Shown: positions 27,659 through 34,883 of the stretch, one piece after another | Numbering within the stretch: the stretch's first letter is position 1 | Layout: each line of letters opens with the position of its first letter | Assembly: GCA_000413015.1 (NCBI GenBank) | Contig: KE332516.1 | Location: forward strand, 186,001-250,000 | Length of the DNA: 64,000 nucleotides | Origin: Treponema socranskii subsp. paredis ATCC 35535 | GTDB lineage: Bacteria > Spirochaetota > Spirochaetia > Treponematales > Treponemataceae | Direction: 5' to 3' | Notes under the pieces: generated by a model | What the model was told of the DNA's origin: nothing | What the model saw: the letters and a program-made list of their open reading frames with translations, nothing else | The model's database searches: none | Translations under genes and position numbers: made by a program

Positions 27659-27964
27659 TATCGGGGCAAACTCGATAGTGAGCGCAGCGAACGACGTTCT
27701 CGTCAAAAAGATAATTTTATTCGGCTAATACTTTCAAAACTCGACATTCGTTCTATGAAACAAATCGCTTAATTATATTTTCCGCGTGCCGATATTTACA
27801 GTAGAGCAGTATACGGCATCTCGAAAAATTCGCCTTGAGCGATTTTTTCGAGATTTCGACGAGTTGTAACTCACTGTAGTATCGCGAGTTACAACATCGA
27901 ATTTTCAAAGTTACTTCTAAAAACGGCAGTTTTTGGAAGTTCCCGATACTCACAGGGGAAAATC
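27659..27964. other. Intergenic region with three consecutive hairpins, coaE - SPOR gene
   Basis: 306 bases without a gene. Three inverted repeats follow one another: ATCTCGAAAAA.../TTTTTCGAGAT (27818-27854), GTTGTAACTC.../GAGTTACAAC (27863-27895), and CTTCTAAAAAC.GGCA.GTTTTTGGAAG (about 27916-27941). The last shares its AAAAAC/GTTTTTGG core with the multi-hairpin element at 19.54 kb. None has a clean U-tract. Confidence 0.6.
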
Positions 27965-28927
27965 ATGGAACAAAAAGGTACTTTATGGATCATCGCTGCA
28001 GTCGGCATATTTTTGCTTGCCGTCCTTTTACCTGCGATCATCCTCTTTAAACCCGATACGCACAAAGTACAGACAACGGCACCGATCGCCAAACCCGCAT
28101 CGGGCGGCTGGATAGCGGCAGGAACGTCTTCTCCTGCCGGCAGCGCTTCCGAAAATGAAGCGGCTAAAGGCGATGTACCTGCAGATAAAATCGATTCCGA
28201 AAATCAGGCGAAACCGGAAGCCGTCGGAACGCAAAATACGGAACGGAGCACGACGCAAGTCGGAGATATGACCGTATTTGCGCAAAATGCGACCGTGTAC
28301 GGTTTCGAAGCTCCGCGAAATACGCAAAGCGCTCCGGACGGTTCCACGCTGATCGATTTGAATGCGCTCCGATCGGACAACGCTTTTCCGAGCGATACCG
28401 TTACACCGAAAAATGAAACGAGCGCCAAATCGATGGAGACGACGCGGCAAACAGCCCGCGCCCCGCAGACCGAACAAGCGCAATATTCCGCAGCGGAATC
28501 TCGAAGCGCAGCGGTAAAAACTCCTGCGAAAAAACCGTCATCCGAACCGAAAGCGGCTTCATCGAAAAGCGATGCGGCAAAAACTCCCGCATCGAAAAAT
28601 ACCGCTTCTCCGAAAACGGCACAGAAAAATACCGCGGCAAAACCGAAAGCAAAAACGAGCGCGGGAAAAACCCAATATTGGGTGCAGGCCGCTTCTTTCG
28701 CAAATAAAAACGGCGCCGATGCGGCACGGAGCGTTCTCGACGAAAACAAAATTCCCGCCGATGTTTTTACGTACAAAGACGGTAAAGGAAAAGTGTTTTA
28801 CCGCGTGAGGATAGGTCCCTACGTGACGAAAAGCGAAGCCGAATACTGGCGGACGCGGGTCGCCCAGATAAACGATTTTAAATCGGGAGAAAGCTATATC
28901 ACGCAAACTTCTTCAGCGACGGATTGA
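27965..28927 (+). CDS. SPOR-domain membrane-anchored protein
   Basis: 320 residues with one N-terminal membrane segment (LWIIAAVGIFLLAVLLPAII), a long low-complexity Ala/Lys/Ser/Thr linker (about residues 40-235), and a C-terminal SPOR domain: TQYWVQAASFANKNGADAAR then KVFYRVRIGPYVTKSEAEYW. SPOR domains bind denuded glycan strands at septal peptidoglycan, so the protein probably acts in division or wall remodelling with the linker crossing the periplasm. AGGGG precedes the ATG. An Rhs C-terminal tip begins directly after its TGA in the same reading frame, marking the left edge of the accessory block. Confidence 0.88.
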   Translation: MEQKGTLWIIAAVGIFLLAVLLPAIILFKPDTHKVQTTAPIAKPASGGWIAAGTSSPAGSASENEAAKGDVPADKIDSENQAKPEAVGTQNTERSTTQVGDMTVFAQNATVYGFEAPRNTQSAPDGSTLIDLNALRSDNAFPSDTVTPKNETSAKSMETTRQTARAPQTEQAQYSAAESRSAAVKTPAKKPSSEPKAASSKSDAAKTPASKNTASPKTAQKNTAAKPKAKTSAGKTQYWVQAASFANKNGADAARSVLDENKIPADVFTYKDGKGKVFYRVRIGPYVTKSEAEYWRTRVAQINDFKSGESYITQTSSATD

Positions 28928-29575
28928 AAGAAGCTTCCGAAAAATTGCAATTTGTATGCCTACGCAGCCAATCCCCCGGTACGCTATATAGACCCGGATG
29001 GAAGGTTTAATGCTAATACTTTTTATCAATTTGCAAGTGAAACTTCTAATAAGGCACAAACAGTAGCCCTTGCTGATAGCCCAGCGCTCGGACCTTGTGA
29101 TGTTGTTGCGGTCGGCATGTTGATTGTTGCATTAGGTGCCGTGGCAATTGGAGGCGGAATAAATTTATATAATTATTTAGCTGACAAAATAGGATCACGT
29201 TCAAATGTTAAGGTTTCTTCATCAACCATAGCAGAGAAACAAACCCCAGAGTCAAATGCAATCCGGTTTCAACTTCAAACGGGTTCAGATACCCCAGCCT
29301 CTTCTGTAAGAATTAGTAATGATAAACTTGGTGTAAAGAAACGGGATGCTTATGGAGCATTAGCAGAACTTTATAGTACAGCTATTGCAAAAGAACCAGG
29401 TCTTGCAAGGTGCAAAGATTTTACATCAGCTATTATTAGAATGAGTGAACATGTCAAGACTACGCAAGGTGAATATAAGCAAGGAGCAAATGTTTGGCGA
29501 GAAACATTTTACTATCAAGGAAAAGAATATCGAATTGATTTAGAAAATATTCGTGGAATAAATCTTGTGGAGTAA
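28928..29575 (+). CDS. Orphan Rhs C-terminal tip 1 (junction, membrane segment, unknown toxin)
   Basis: The frame opens right after the SPOR stop and has no start with a ribosome-binding site, so this is a displaced tip rather than a free-standing gene. It begins with the Rhs core end NLYAYAANPPVRYIDPDGRF, then a hydrophobic segment (VVAVGMLIVALGAVAIGGGI), then about 110 residues of toxin-like sequence ending in ETFYYQGKEYRIDLENIRGI and NLVE. The toxin family is not recognised. The stop is followed by an immunity gene five bases later. In Rhs systems such tips are released from the secreted cage; silent copies can be recombined onto an intact core, which is not present in this window. Confidence 0.7.
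   Translation, partial: KKLPKNCNLYAYAANPPVRYIDPDGRFNANTFYQFASETSNKAQTVALADSPALGPCDVVAVGMLIVALGAVAIGGGINLYNYLADKIGSRSNVKVSSSTIAEKQTPESNAIRFQLQTGSDTPASSVRISNDKLGVKKRDAYGALAELYSTAIAKEPGLARCKDFTSAIIRMSEHVKTTQGEYKQGANVWRETFYYQGKEYRIDLENIRGINLVE
28944..29003 (+). repeat. Rhs junction repeat, copy 1
   Basis: About 60 bases encoding NLYAYAANPPVRYIDPDG, nearly identical in DNA to copies at 30250-30315 and 31625-31689. Shared blocks include TATGCCTACG and GGTACGCTATATAGACCC. These are the homology segments through which Rhs tips exchange. Confidence 0.85.
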
Positions 29576-29579
29576 AAAG

Positions 29580-30014
29580 ATGAATATAGAATTGCAAAAA
29601 TATTTACAAAGTCTTAGTAATAAAAACAATACCGACAAAGCCGATATGATTACAAATATTGGACTTTTGCTTGAAAAAAACAATGGCTATAATAATCCTA
29701 CAGATTATTCTCTTTTGTTACCAGAAGAATTACTATGTTTGTCTATTACTACAGATGACAGGGAGAAAATAATCGATTGCTTACTAGTGCTCCTTAAACA
29801 GGAACCAGTTTATTCCAGTCGAATTGTTTGGGCTATCGGAAAAACTTTTAATGAAAACTATATAGAATCTATGCTTTCAACTATTTTACAAATTAACACT
29901 CTCGACAATGATACCTTTGAACAGATTGATTACATTGTAGAGGTAACCAAAAATGAACGAATTATTAAATTGTTTGAAAAAATCAATTCACTAAGAGATA
30001 GAAACTTAAGTTGA
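29580..30014 (+). CDS. Immunity protein paired with Rhs tip 1 (helical, HEAT-like)
   Basis: 144 residues from the ATG at 29580; an in-frame TTG at 29565 overlaps the tip stop codon. All-helical, acidic, no membrane segment. Characteristic blocks are NIGLLLEKNN, NPTDYSLLLPEELL and YSSRIVWAIGKTF. A second, diverged copy lies at 34884-35309, also after the same toxin ending. Position directly behind a toxin tip is the hallmark of a polymorphic-toxin immunity gene. It resembles the Imm30-type helical proteins in general character, but I would not assign a family from this alone. Confidence 0.75.
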   Translation: MNIELQKYLQSLSNKNNTDKADMITNIGLLLEKNNGYNNPTDYSLLLPEELLCLSITTDDREKIIDCLLVLLKQEPVYSSRIVWAIGKTFNENYIESMLSTILQINTLDNDTFEQIDYIVEVTKNERIIKLFEKINSLRDRNLS

Positions 30015-30248
30015 TAATTGTATTTACAATTTTGTATAGTCCTTTCCGCCATGCCGTGTATAGCGGAATTTCCGTTCGCCGTAAGTCCCACAAATAGCGA
30101 TTTGAGAGAAAAGAGCCAAAAAACCGCCAAATTTCGGGAGAATTCATGCTGAGAAAATCAGATTCTTCCGAAATTTAAAAAATAAAACACCGATTTCTCG
30201 TTTTTCATGCTATAATCAGTCAGAAGGAGGCTTAAAAAAGGGCTTTAG
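30015..30248. other. Spacer between immunity gene 1 and Rhs tip 2
   Basis: 234 bases with stops in all frames. It contains a TATAAT (about 30211) and an AGAAGGAGG ribosome-binding site (about 30223) with no start codon behind them, so it looks like the leader of a gene whose body was deleted. The motif GTAAGTCCCACAAATAGCGA (30090 region) recurs in altered form before tip 3 (about 31438). Confidence 0.5.
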
Positions 30249-30902
30249 CAACCATATTGCAATTTATATGCCTACGCAGCCAATAACCCGGTACGCTATA
30301 TAGACCCGGATGGAAGAGCTGTTCCGATAGCAGCTACGCTTTTTTGGGTTGGACTTTTTACTGTAGCAACTATAGAGGCGTATTTGCAAATGCCCCTAGG
30401 GAAACAGGGCTCACAAGCTTTAGCTGATGCAATATCTTATGGAGCACAATCGGCCAATCAGGCTGTTTCAAATGCGATAACAGCAATAAAGACTGCTGTA
30501 AAAGAAAAACAGGAAACAAAACTTTATATGACATATACAATGACTGATGCTGATGGGCTTGTATATTCGGGGCGTACCAGTGGATATGGTACTCCCTCTG
30601 AAGTTTTGGAAAACCGACAGAATAATCATCATACGGCAAAGCAGGGGTTTGGGAATGTACAAATTGATAAAATTGCGTATGGAGAACAAGGTAAACTTGC
30701 AATAAGAGGTCGTGAGCAACAACTTATTGATAAAAATGGAACAACTCAATCAGATACGATTAATGGTCATAAAGGGACATCTGGTAATGCAATTAGAGGT
30801 GTAAGCAAATTTAATCCGCGAGTTCCAATATATCATGAGGCTGCAAATAAAGCATTTGGCAATATTGCCCCTTATACAGGATTTGGAGCAGTTCAGGAGT
30901 AA
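30249..30902 (+). CDS. Orphan Rhs C-terminal tip 2 with GIY-YIG/URI-like nuclease domain
   Basis: Open from just after a TAG at 30246; an internal ATG lies at 30384. It starts with YCNLYAYAANNPVRYIDPDG, then a short hydrophobic segment (AATLFWVGLFTVATIEAYL). The C-terminal ~130 residues look like a URI/GIY-YIG polymorphic-toxin nuclease: YMTYTMTDADGLVYSGRTSG (GIY-YIG-like strands with the catalytic Arg), followed by NRQNNHHTAKQGFGN and IRGREQQLIDKNG with the expected Glu. The ending SGNAIRGVSKFNP is typical of such tips. Followed two bases later by a putative Imm26 gene. No ribosome-binding site, so probably silent unless recombined onto an Rhs core. Confidence 0.75.
   Translation, partial: QPYCNLYAYAANNPVRYIDPDGRAVPIAATLFWVGLFTVATIEAYLQMPLGKQGSQALADAISYGAQSANQAVSNAITAIKTAVKEKQETKLYMTYTMTDADGLVYSGRTSGYGTPSEVLENRQNNHHTAKQGFGNVQIDKIAYGEQGKLAIRGREQQLIDKNGTTQSDTINGHKGTSGNAIRGVSKFNPRVPIYHEAANKAFGNIAPYTGFGAVQE
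30250..30315 (+). repeat. Rhs junction repeat, copy 2
   Basis: Encodes PYCNLYAYAANNPVRYIDPD. Shares the CAACCATATTGCAATTT lead-in with copy 3 and the downstream 45 bases with copy 1. Confidence 0.85.
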
Positions 30903-30904
30903 AA

Positions 30905-31372
30905 ATGGCAAAAAGAAAAAAAATCGGTGATGTATACAGATTTGATTTTGATAAAAAATTCCATTGTTATTGTCAGATATTAGAAGCAAGTGATGTAGTT
31001 TTTTTCAATTTTTATTCTGATTCTGAAAATGACAATATAGATGAAGTAATCGAAAAGGACGAATTATTTCGGATTTGGCTTGACCGTGATTGCTTGAAAA
31101 GTGATAAATGGCAATTTATTTGTCATAAAGAACTTTCTGCTGAAAGAAAAAGTGTTTTTGATAAATATAATAACCCTGCAGGAGGAACTGATTTTTTTAT
31201 TCTTAGGAATGAAAAAAATGCTGAGTTTATTAAGGTTGCTCGCGAACAATGTTTTGGTTTGGAATTAGCTGCAGCATGGACAGAGTTAGGAATAATTGAC
31301 AGGTTGAATTATTCTTTTTTGGGAATTCCTCTTCCTATGCATATAAAAAAGGATATCCCTTTTTATGAATAG
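30905..31372 (+). CDS. Putative immunity protein (Imm26-like) for tip 2
   Basis: 155 residues starting two bases after the tip 2 stop (shared GGAGTAAAAATG, GGAG as ribosome-binding site). The N-terminus KKIGDVYRFDFDKKFHCYCQ followed by IL has the beta-strand pattern 'iGDvf.f.l..g.y.ygqil' of Imm26-type immunity proteins; later blocks are DKWQFICHKELSAE and ELGIIDRLNYSFLGIPLPMH. Soluble, acidic. Its position fits neutralisation of the GIY-YIG-like tip. The family assignment is by pattern only. Confidence 0.65.
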   Translation: MAKRKKIGDVYRFDFDKKFHCYCQILEASDVVFFNFYSDSENDNIDEVIEKDELFRIWLDRDCLKSDKWQFICHKELSAERKSVFDKYNNPAGGTDFFILRNEKNAEFIKVAREQCFGLELAAAWTELGIIDRLNYSFLGIPLPMHIKKDIPFYE

Positions 31373-31612
31373 TTTTATTCTTTATCCCAATTCACACTAC
31401 ATTCAGCGTTTTCAACCAGTCTGAAAAACACGGATGTTAGTCCTACAAATAGGGATATGTATGAGTGCTCCGGAAAATGCTCGAATTCCGCTCGGTTTCC
31501 GGAGTAAAAACCGGATTTCGGAGCGGGAATGAGCTGTTGCGTTACGAAAAATTATTATTCGCCGCAGAAAAAACAGATTTTGTTGTTGAATACGGCGGAA
31601 ATTCGACGTAAA

Positions 31613-31767
31613 ACGCAGGTTCGGCAACCATATTGCAATTTGTATGCCTACGGTGCCAATAACCTGGTACGCTATATAGACCCGGATAGGGAATTTTTAT
31701 AGCCAATATGCTTCTTGGAGCTGTTACAGGGGCTAGAATAGGTTTTATTTTAAATATTGTAGTCTAA
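31613..31767 (+). pseudogene. Rhs tip 3 remnant with frameshift
   Basis: After a TAA at 31610 the frame reads YCNLYAYGANNLVRYIDPDR and stops at 31700-31702. Shifting frame near 31685-31699 restores a plausible Rhs continuation (IFIANMLLGAVTGARIGFIL), which then ends at 31765-31767. A junction plus its hydrophobic segment is therefore left, broken by a small deletion and lacking any toxin domain. Confidence 0.75.
31625..31689 (+). repeat. Rhs junction repeat, copy 3
   Basis: Encodes PYCNLYAYGANNLVRYIDPD; about 90% identical to copies 1 and 2 at the DNA level, with the DPDG glycine changed to Arg. Confidence 0.85.
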
Positions 31768-31889
31768 AGCGAGGTATTGAAAATACAGCTATAAGGTAGT
31801 ACATTTTATTTACTAAAATATTGTATTTACAAATATTATGTAAATAGATTACAAGAGACTTATCAAGCGAAACACTCTACTTTAACAAA

Positions 31890-32084
31890 ATGTCGATCCT
31901 GCATACGGACACCGACAACAGCATTCACAGCGGACAGTACGCTAAGAACGTGTATTTGGGAGAGACGAGAATAGTAACGAAGCTTTGCCTCAGAAACGAT
32001 CCTCGTGCGGATGCGGAAGAATTACAGCAGTATTTCTACCATTCCGATCATTTAGGCTCTGCAAGTCTCATTTCCGACTATTAA
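31890..32084 (+). pseudogene. Rhs core fragment
   Basis: 64 residues, GC-richer than its surroundings. The sequence KNVYLGETRIVTKLC and LQQYFYHSDHLGSASLISDY is the Rhs/YD-repeat core just upstream of the DPDG junction in complete proteins (the YYHxDHLGSxxxITD block). The frame ends at a TAA immediately after ISDY, where an intact protein would continue, and nothing upstream encodes YD repeats. This is the only piece of Rhs shell left in the window. Confidence 0.8.
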
Positions 32085-32093
32085 GGTGGATGA

Positions 32094-32690
32094 ATGATGA
32101 AAAAAATTATTTTATTTTTTATTTTTTCTATAACTATTTTTCTTTATTCTGCTGAAAAGGATATTCCGTGTGTTTATATTATTCAGGATAATCCTTCGAA
32201 GTATTGTTTAAGTGTGTATAAAAAGCAAGGTTCGATGTTGAAATTAATTAGGAATATATCTTATGATGATTTTCAAGAACGTTACAGCTATATTCAGACA
32301 GATAATTATTTGTATTATGTTAATTATGATGAACACTTAATACGCTTATCTTTCCTTACTGCCGAAATTGAAGACACAAAAATAAAGACGGGGCTTGGTT
32401 TTTCAATATCAAAGGATGATGAGTTCGTATGTGTTTCTGAAAAATCTCCGATTTTAAATAATTCATCTGAAACATTAATTCCTGCTATTTATAATTTAAA
32501 GAATAACAAAAGAGTTTTTATAAAGAATTTTTCTCCCGATTTTCTTTTAGATGATATAGGTATATCTCTTGATACTCAATACAATGAAAAAGAAAATGGT
32601 TTTGATATCGAATATAATTGGGATACTCCTGTTCCAAAATTTAAAGGATTCATTGCGTTGAATAGTTTTAGCTATATACAAAGAAAATAA
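32094..32690 (+). CDS. Secreted hypothetical protein in the Rhs region
   Basis: 198 residues with a signal peptide (KKIILFFIFSITIFLYSAEK, cleavage after YSA). The remainder is a beta-rich domain with repeated Tyr/Asp pairs, perhaps beta-propeller-like (YIQTDNYLYYVNYDEHLIRL; GLGFSISKDDEFVCVSEKSP). No family recognised. The ATG is preceded by GGTGG. AT-rich like the whole block. Periplasmic immunity proteins occur behind some Rhs tips, so this may be one, but that is inference from position only. Confidence 0.5.
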   Translation: MMKKIILFFIFSITIFLYSAEKDIPCVYIIQDNPSKYCLSVYKKQGSMLKLIRNISYDDFQERYSYIQTDNYLYYVNYDEHLIRLSFLTAEIEDTKIKTGLGFSISKDDEFVCVSEKSPILNNSSETLIPAIYNLKNNKRVFIKNFSPDFLLDDIGISLDTQYNEKENGFDIEYNWDTPVPKFKGFIALNSFSYIQRK

Positions 32691-32797
32691 GCTGTTGAAT
32701 ACTTTAAATGATTTAGGTTTTCAAGATTTATCGAAGAACTTGAAAAATATATTTATTCCAATGAGAGACAGTGCAGTTTCGGAAATAGAAATGACAA
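32691..32797 (+). other. Coding remnant before the small lipoprotein
   Basis: An open frame without a start reads LLNTLNDLGFQDLSKNLKNI then PMRDSAVSEIEMTNEVLF and runs into the lipoprotein start in another frame. It looks like the C-terminal piece of a helical protein, possibly an immunity protein, cut by deletion. Confidence 0.35.
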
Positions 32798-33178
32798 ATG
32801 AAGTATTATTTGATTTTTTTATGCTCAGTAATGTTTTTTACTGCTTGTGATACATCGAAGTTTTATTGCGAAGATGAAAAACTAAAAATTGAAGTTGAAA
32901 TTAAGAAAATTAAAGAAATTGAGCGAAATACATATAAATTAAGCTGTTGTGTAAGGGTTCAGAATTTAACAGATGAAGTTTGTTTGTTTGATTTGAAGAA
33001 AATTCAATTGCAAATTGAAAATAAAGCTGAATATGGGGTTTATATTGATTCAATTGCAAGTAGATTAATTGAAGTTCAAAAGATAAAGCCGCGTATGATA
33101 TATAGCGAAAATGTATATTGGATAGTTCATTCAAATAATAAGATAGTACTTCATGGAATAAATTATTCAGAGGTATGA
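32798..33178 (+). CDS. Small lipoprotein in the Rhs region
   Basis: 126 residues; MKYYLIFLCSVMFFTACDTS is a lipoprotein signal with the acylated Cys in FFTAC. The mature part is a probable small beta-sandwich (LKIEVEIKKIKEIERNTYKL; VRVQNLTDEVCLFDLKKIQL; MIYSENVYWIVHS), a pattern seen in immunity-type lipoproteins and bacterial DUF4625-like folds. No family assigned. A lipoprotein immunity protein for a lost tip is possible. No strong ribosome-binding site. Confidence 0.5.
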   Translation: MKYYLIFLCSVMFFTACDTSKFYCEDEKLKIEVEIKKIKEIERNTYKLSCCVRVQNLTDEVCLFDLKKIQLQIENKAEYGVYIDSIASRLIEVQKIKPRMIYSENVYWIVHSNNKIVLHGINYSEV

Positions 33179-33319
33179 TACAAAGGTTCTTGGTTCGGAA
33201 TGCTGAAAGATATATCATATTTTTCTCGGATAAAAACAATCGGTTTTAATATAGAATGGCTTGACGGCCAGGATATATGCCCGGATGATTTGTATGTTAA
33301 TAGTGTCGCAATCAATTAA
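33179..33319 (+). pseudogene. DUF2442-like C-terminal fragment
   Basis: An open frame of 46 codons beginning at the stop of the preceding gene reads YKGSWFGMLKDISYFSRIKT then IGFNIEWLDGQDICPDDLYV. The ending with W.(D/N)G.D.CPD.LY is the signature of DUF2442 proteins. The N-terminal half and start codon are missing. Confidence 0.6.
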
Positions 33320-33349
33320 AAATATTATTCTTCAAATACTGATGTTCTA

Positions 33350-33439
33350 ATGCAATCTGATATGCCATTCGACCCGAAAGATCCTACCGGATTAAATAAA
33401 AATGATGCGCATGCTGATAGTTACAAAGATTATCCTTAA
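33350..33439 (+). other. Very short ORF, possible tip remnant
   Basis: 29 codons (MQSDMPFDPKDPTGLNKNDA then HADSYKDYP). No ribosome-binding site. The PFDPKDPTG stretch looks like the end of a larger polymorphic-toxin tip. Low confidence. Confidence 0.25.
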
Positions 33440-33470
33440 TAATGAATAACTCAATAAAAGGAAGATATTA

Positions 33471-33815
33471 ATGGTTGCTAAGAAGATATTGTTTGTTTTT
33501 ATTATTTTTATTGTAAATGTATTATACGTAAATGCGGAAAACAAAATGGAATATGATAAATACCTTGAATCACAAATGTTTGTTGAAACAGAAAATGGTT
33601 TTGTTTCAACAAAAGAGATGGCTATTAAACTTGCAGAAATTTATCTAATCGATATTTCTGTATTTGTATATTTTTCTTTTTCTTTATTTTTCAATAAAAG
33701 GGGTTGCAGAGATTACTTCTTCCGCTTCGGAAGGAAAGATAATTTTGGATGTTGCAAAAGAGACAGAAGCGACATTGTCTGAAATTCGGGAGAGAGAGAA
33801 TGGGGATAAAGAATG
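33471..33815 (+). pseudogene. Frame-disrupted secreted immunity-like gene
   Basis: Starts well (GGAAG before the ATG, signal peptide KKILFVFIIFIVNVLYVNAE) and continues with GFVSTKEMAIKLAEIYLIDI, which resembles the beginning of NTF2-fold immunity proteins (ETAIKIAEaiwlpIYG). The frame then degenerates into Phe/Tyr-rich sequence. Another frame carries KGVAEITSSASEGKIILDVA and ends in a TGA at 33813-33815 that overlaps the next ATG. A frameshift or small deletion near 33650-33690 is the simplest explanation. Confidence 0.5.
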
Positions 33816-34445
33816 AATAAGATTGAAATACTACAGTATTTTGGTACAGCGCTGTCATTTGTTGTGTGTGGAATTCTCGGTTTGACGAAAGTGATACGTG
33901 ATATTAATGGATCTCAAAATATTTATCCGCAACAAAAAATTAAAAAATGTCTGATTATAAGAATATGTGCGGTTTTATTATTTATATCTGCGGTAGGGAT
34001 TATTACCTTATATTTTATAAATTATCATAATACATATAAAGATTTGAATTGGCGACGAACAGAAAGCGGTAATTATATTTCAGAGATTAATACTGATCAA
34101 AATTGTACTGTTATCTCAATATCAGAGAAAATGTTCCAAAATGCTGATAGCATCTTTGAATAAGAAAAAAAACGATATGAAAATAAAGGATTTGATGTTT
34201 ACTATAATAAATTTTCAAGAAGAAATGAACGACAGCTAAAAAAAATAATGCAGAGCTTTACTCAAAAAGTACCTATTAATTATGATGTGAAAGATTTTTT
34301 CTCTGTTATTATCACAAATACACAGCCTAAGTATGCCGGTATAGAGTTGTATATTTTTGCATATACGGCTACAGCTGATATTAAGGTGTCAATTATTCCT
34401 GCAGAAAATAAATATGTATGGTGCCGTATACAAAAATCGCAGTGA
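33813..34445 (+). pseudogene. Two-TM protein gene interrupted by an in-frame stop
   Basis: The first part (116 codons) has two membrane segments (LSFVVCGILGLTKVI; IRICAVLLFISAVGIITLYF) and ends at TAA 34161-34163. The same frame continues without a break as EKKRYENKGFDVYYNKFSRR and through DFFSVIITNTQPKYAGIELY to a TGA at 34443. A single nonsense change therefore splits one 210-codon gene. The ATG overlaps the preceding stop (ATGA). Function unknown; a membrane immunity protein is possible. Confidence 0.6.
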
Positions 34446-34470
34446 TTTTATCCTTTGCGGGAGAACTAAT

Positions 34471-34587
34471 ATGAAAGTAATATATGCACCTAAAACATAT
34501 TTTAAATTAGCAAAAATAGACTATCTTGTTCCTTATTATCAGCAACTGCAAGAAGCACTACAAGATGATTTAGCAACCGAAAAATAG
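34471..34587 (+). CDS. Short hypothetical ORF
   Basis: 38 codons from the ATG at 34471 (MKVIYAPKTYFKLAKIDYLV then PYYQQLQEALQDDLATEK), with GGGAG upstream at acceptable spacing. It may be a fragment of a helical protein. No family recognised. Confidence 0.3.
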   Translation: MKVIYAPKTYFKLAKIDYLVPYYQQLQEALQDDLATEK

Positions 34588-34597
34588 AGGTAAAAAA

Positions 34598-34789
34598 ATG
34601 TTTACTACAAGATATGATGTTATAATGATTTTGGTAAGTATAGTTATACTGCTTTACTCTGTATTTTATATTTCGCGAACGGGGAAGAAAGATTCTAAAA
34701 TATGGAGTAAACGGATGAATATAATTTCTATTGCCGTGCTTATCGGATTTACAATTGACTTTATAATGAATTTTTTCAAACTGTGGTAG
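34598..34789 (+). CDS. Small two-TM protein
   Basis: 63 residues with GAGG before the ATG and two membrane segments (VIMILVSIVILLYSVFYISR; IISIAVLIGFTIDFIMNFF) joined by a basic loop. The short genes in this region look like leftovers of immunity cassettes; this one seems intact but its role is unknown. Confidence 0.45.
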   Translation: MFTTRYDVIMILVSIVILLYSVFYISRTGKKDSKIWSKRMNIISIAVLIGFTIDFIMNFFKLW

Positions 34790-34846
34790 AATTATTTATA
34801 ACTCGATCGTAAAAACAACTGTACATTTTTTTTGTATAGCTGTCCG

Positions 34847-34879
34847 GAAAACTTGCGCGGTATAAATCTTGTGGAATAG
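34847..34879 (+). pseudogene. Last ten codons of a tip-1-type toxin
   Basis: The frame reads ENLRGINLVE and stops; tip 1 (29546-29575) ends ENIRGINLVE. The surrounding DNA also matches (GGTATAAATCTTGTGGAATAG versus GGAATAAATCTTGTGGAGTAA, 19 of 21 bases by eye). Everything upstream of these codons has been lost. Confidence 0.8.
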
Positions 34880-34883
34880 AAAA

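Noticed and set aside
28944-31689. The three junction repeats as a CRISPR array
   Set aside because: Only three copies at uneven spacing (about 1.3 kb), and they encode the conserved Rhs DPDG junction.
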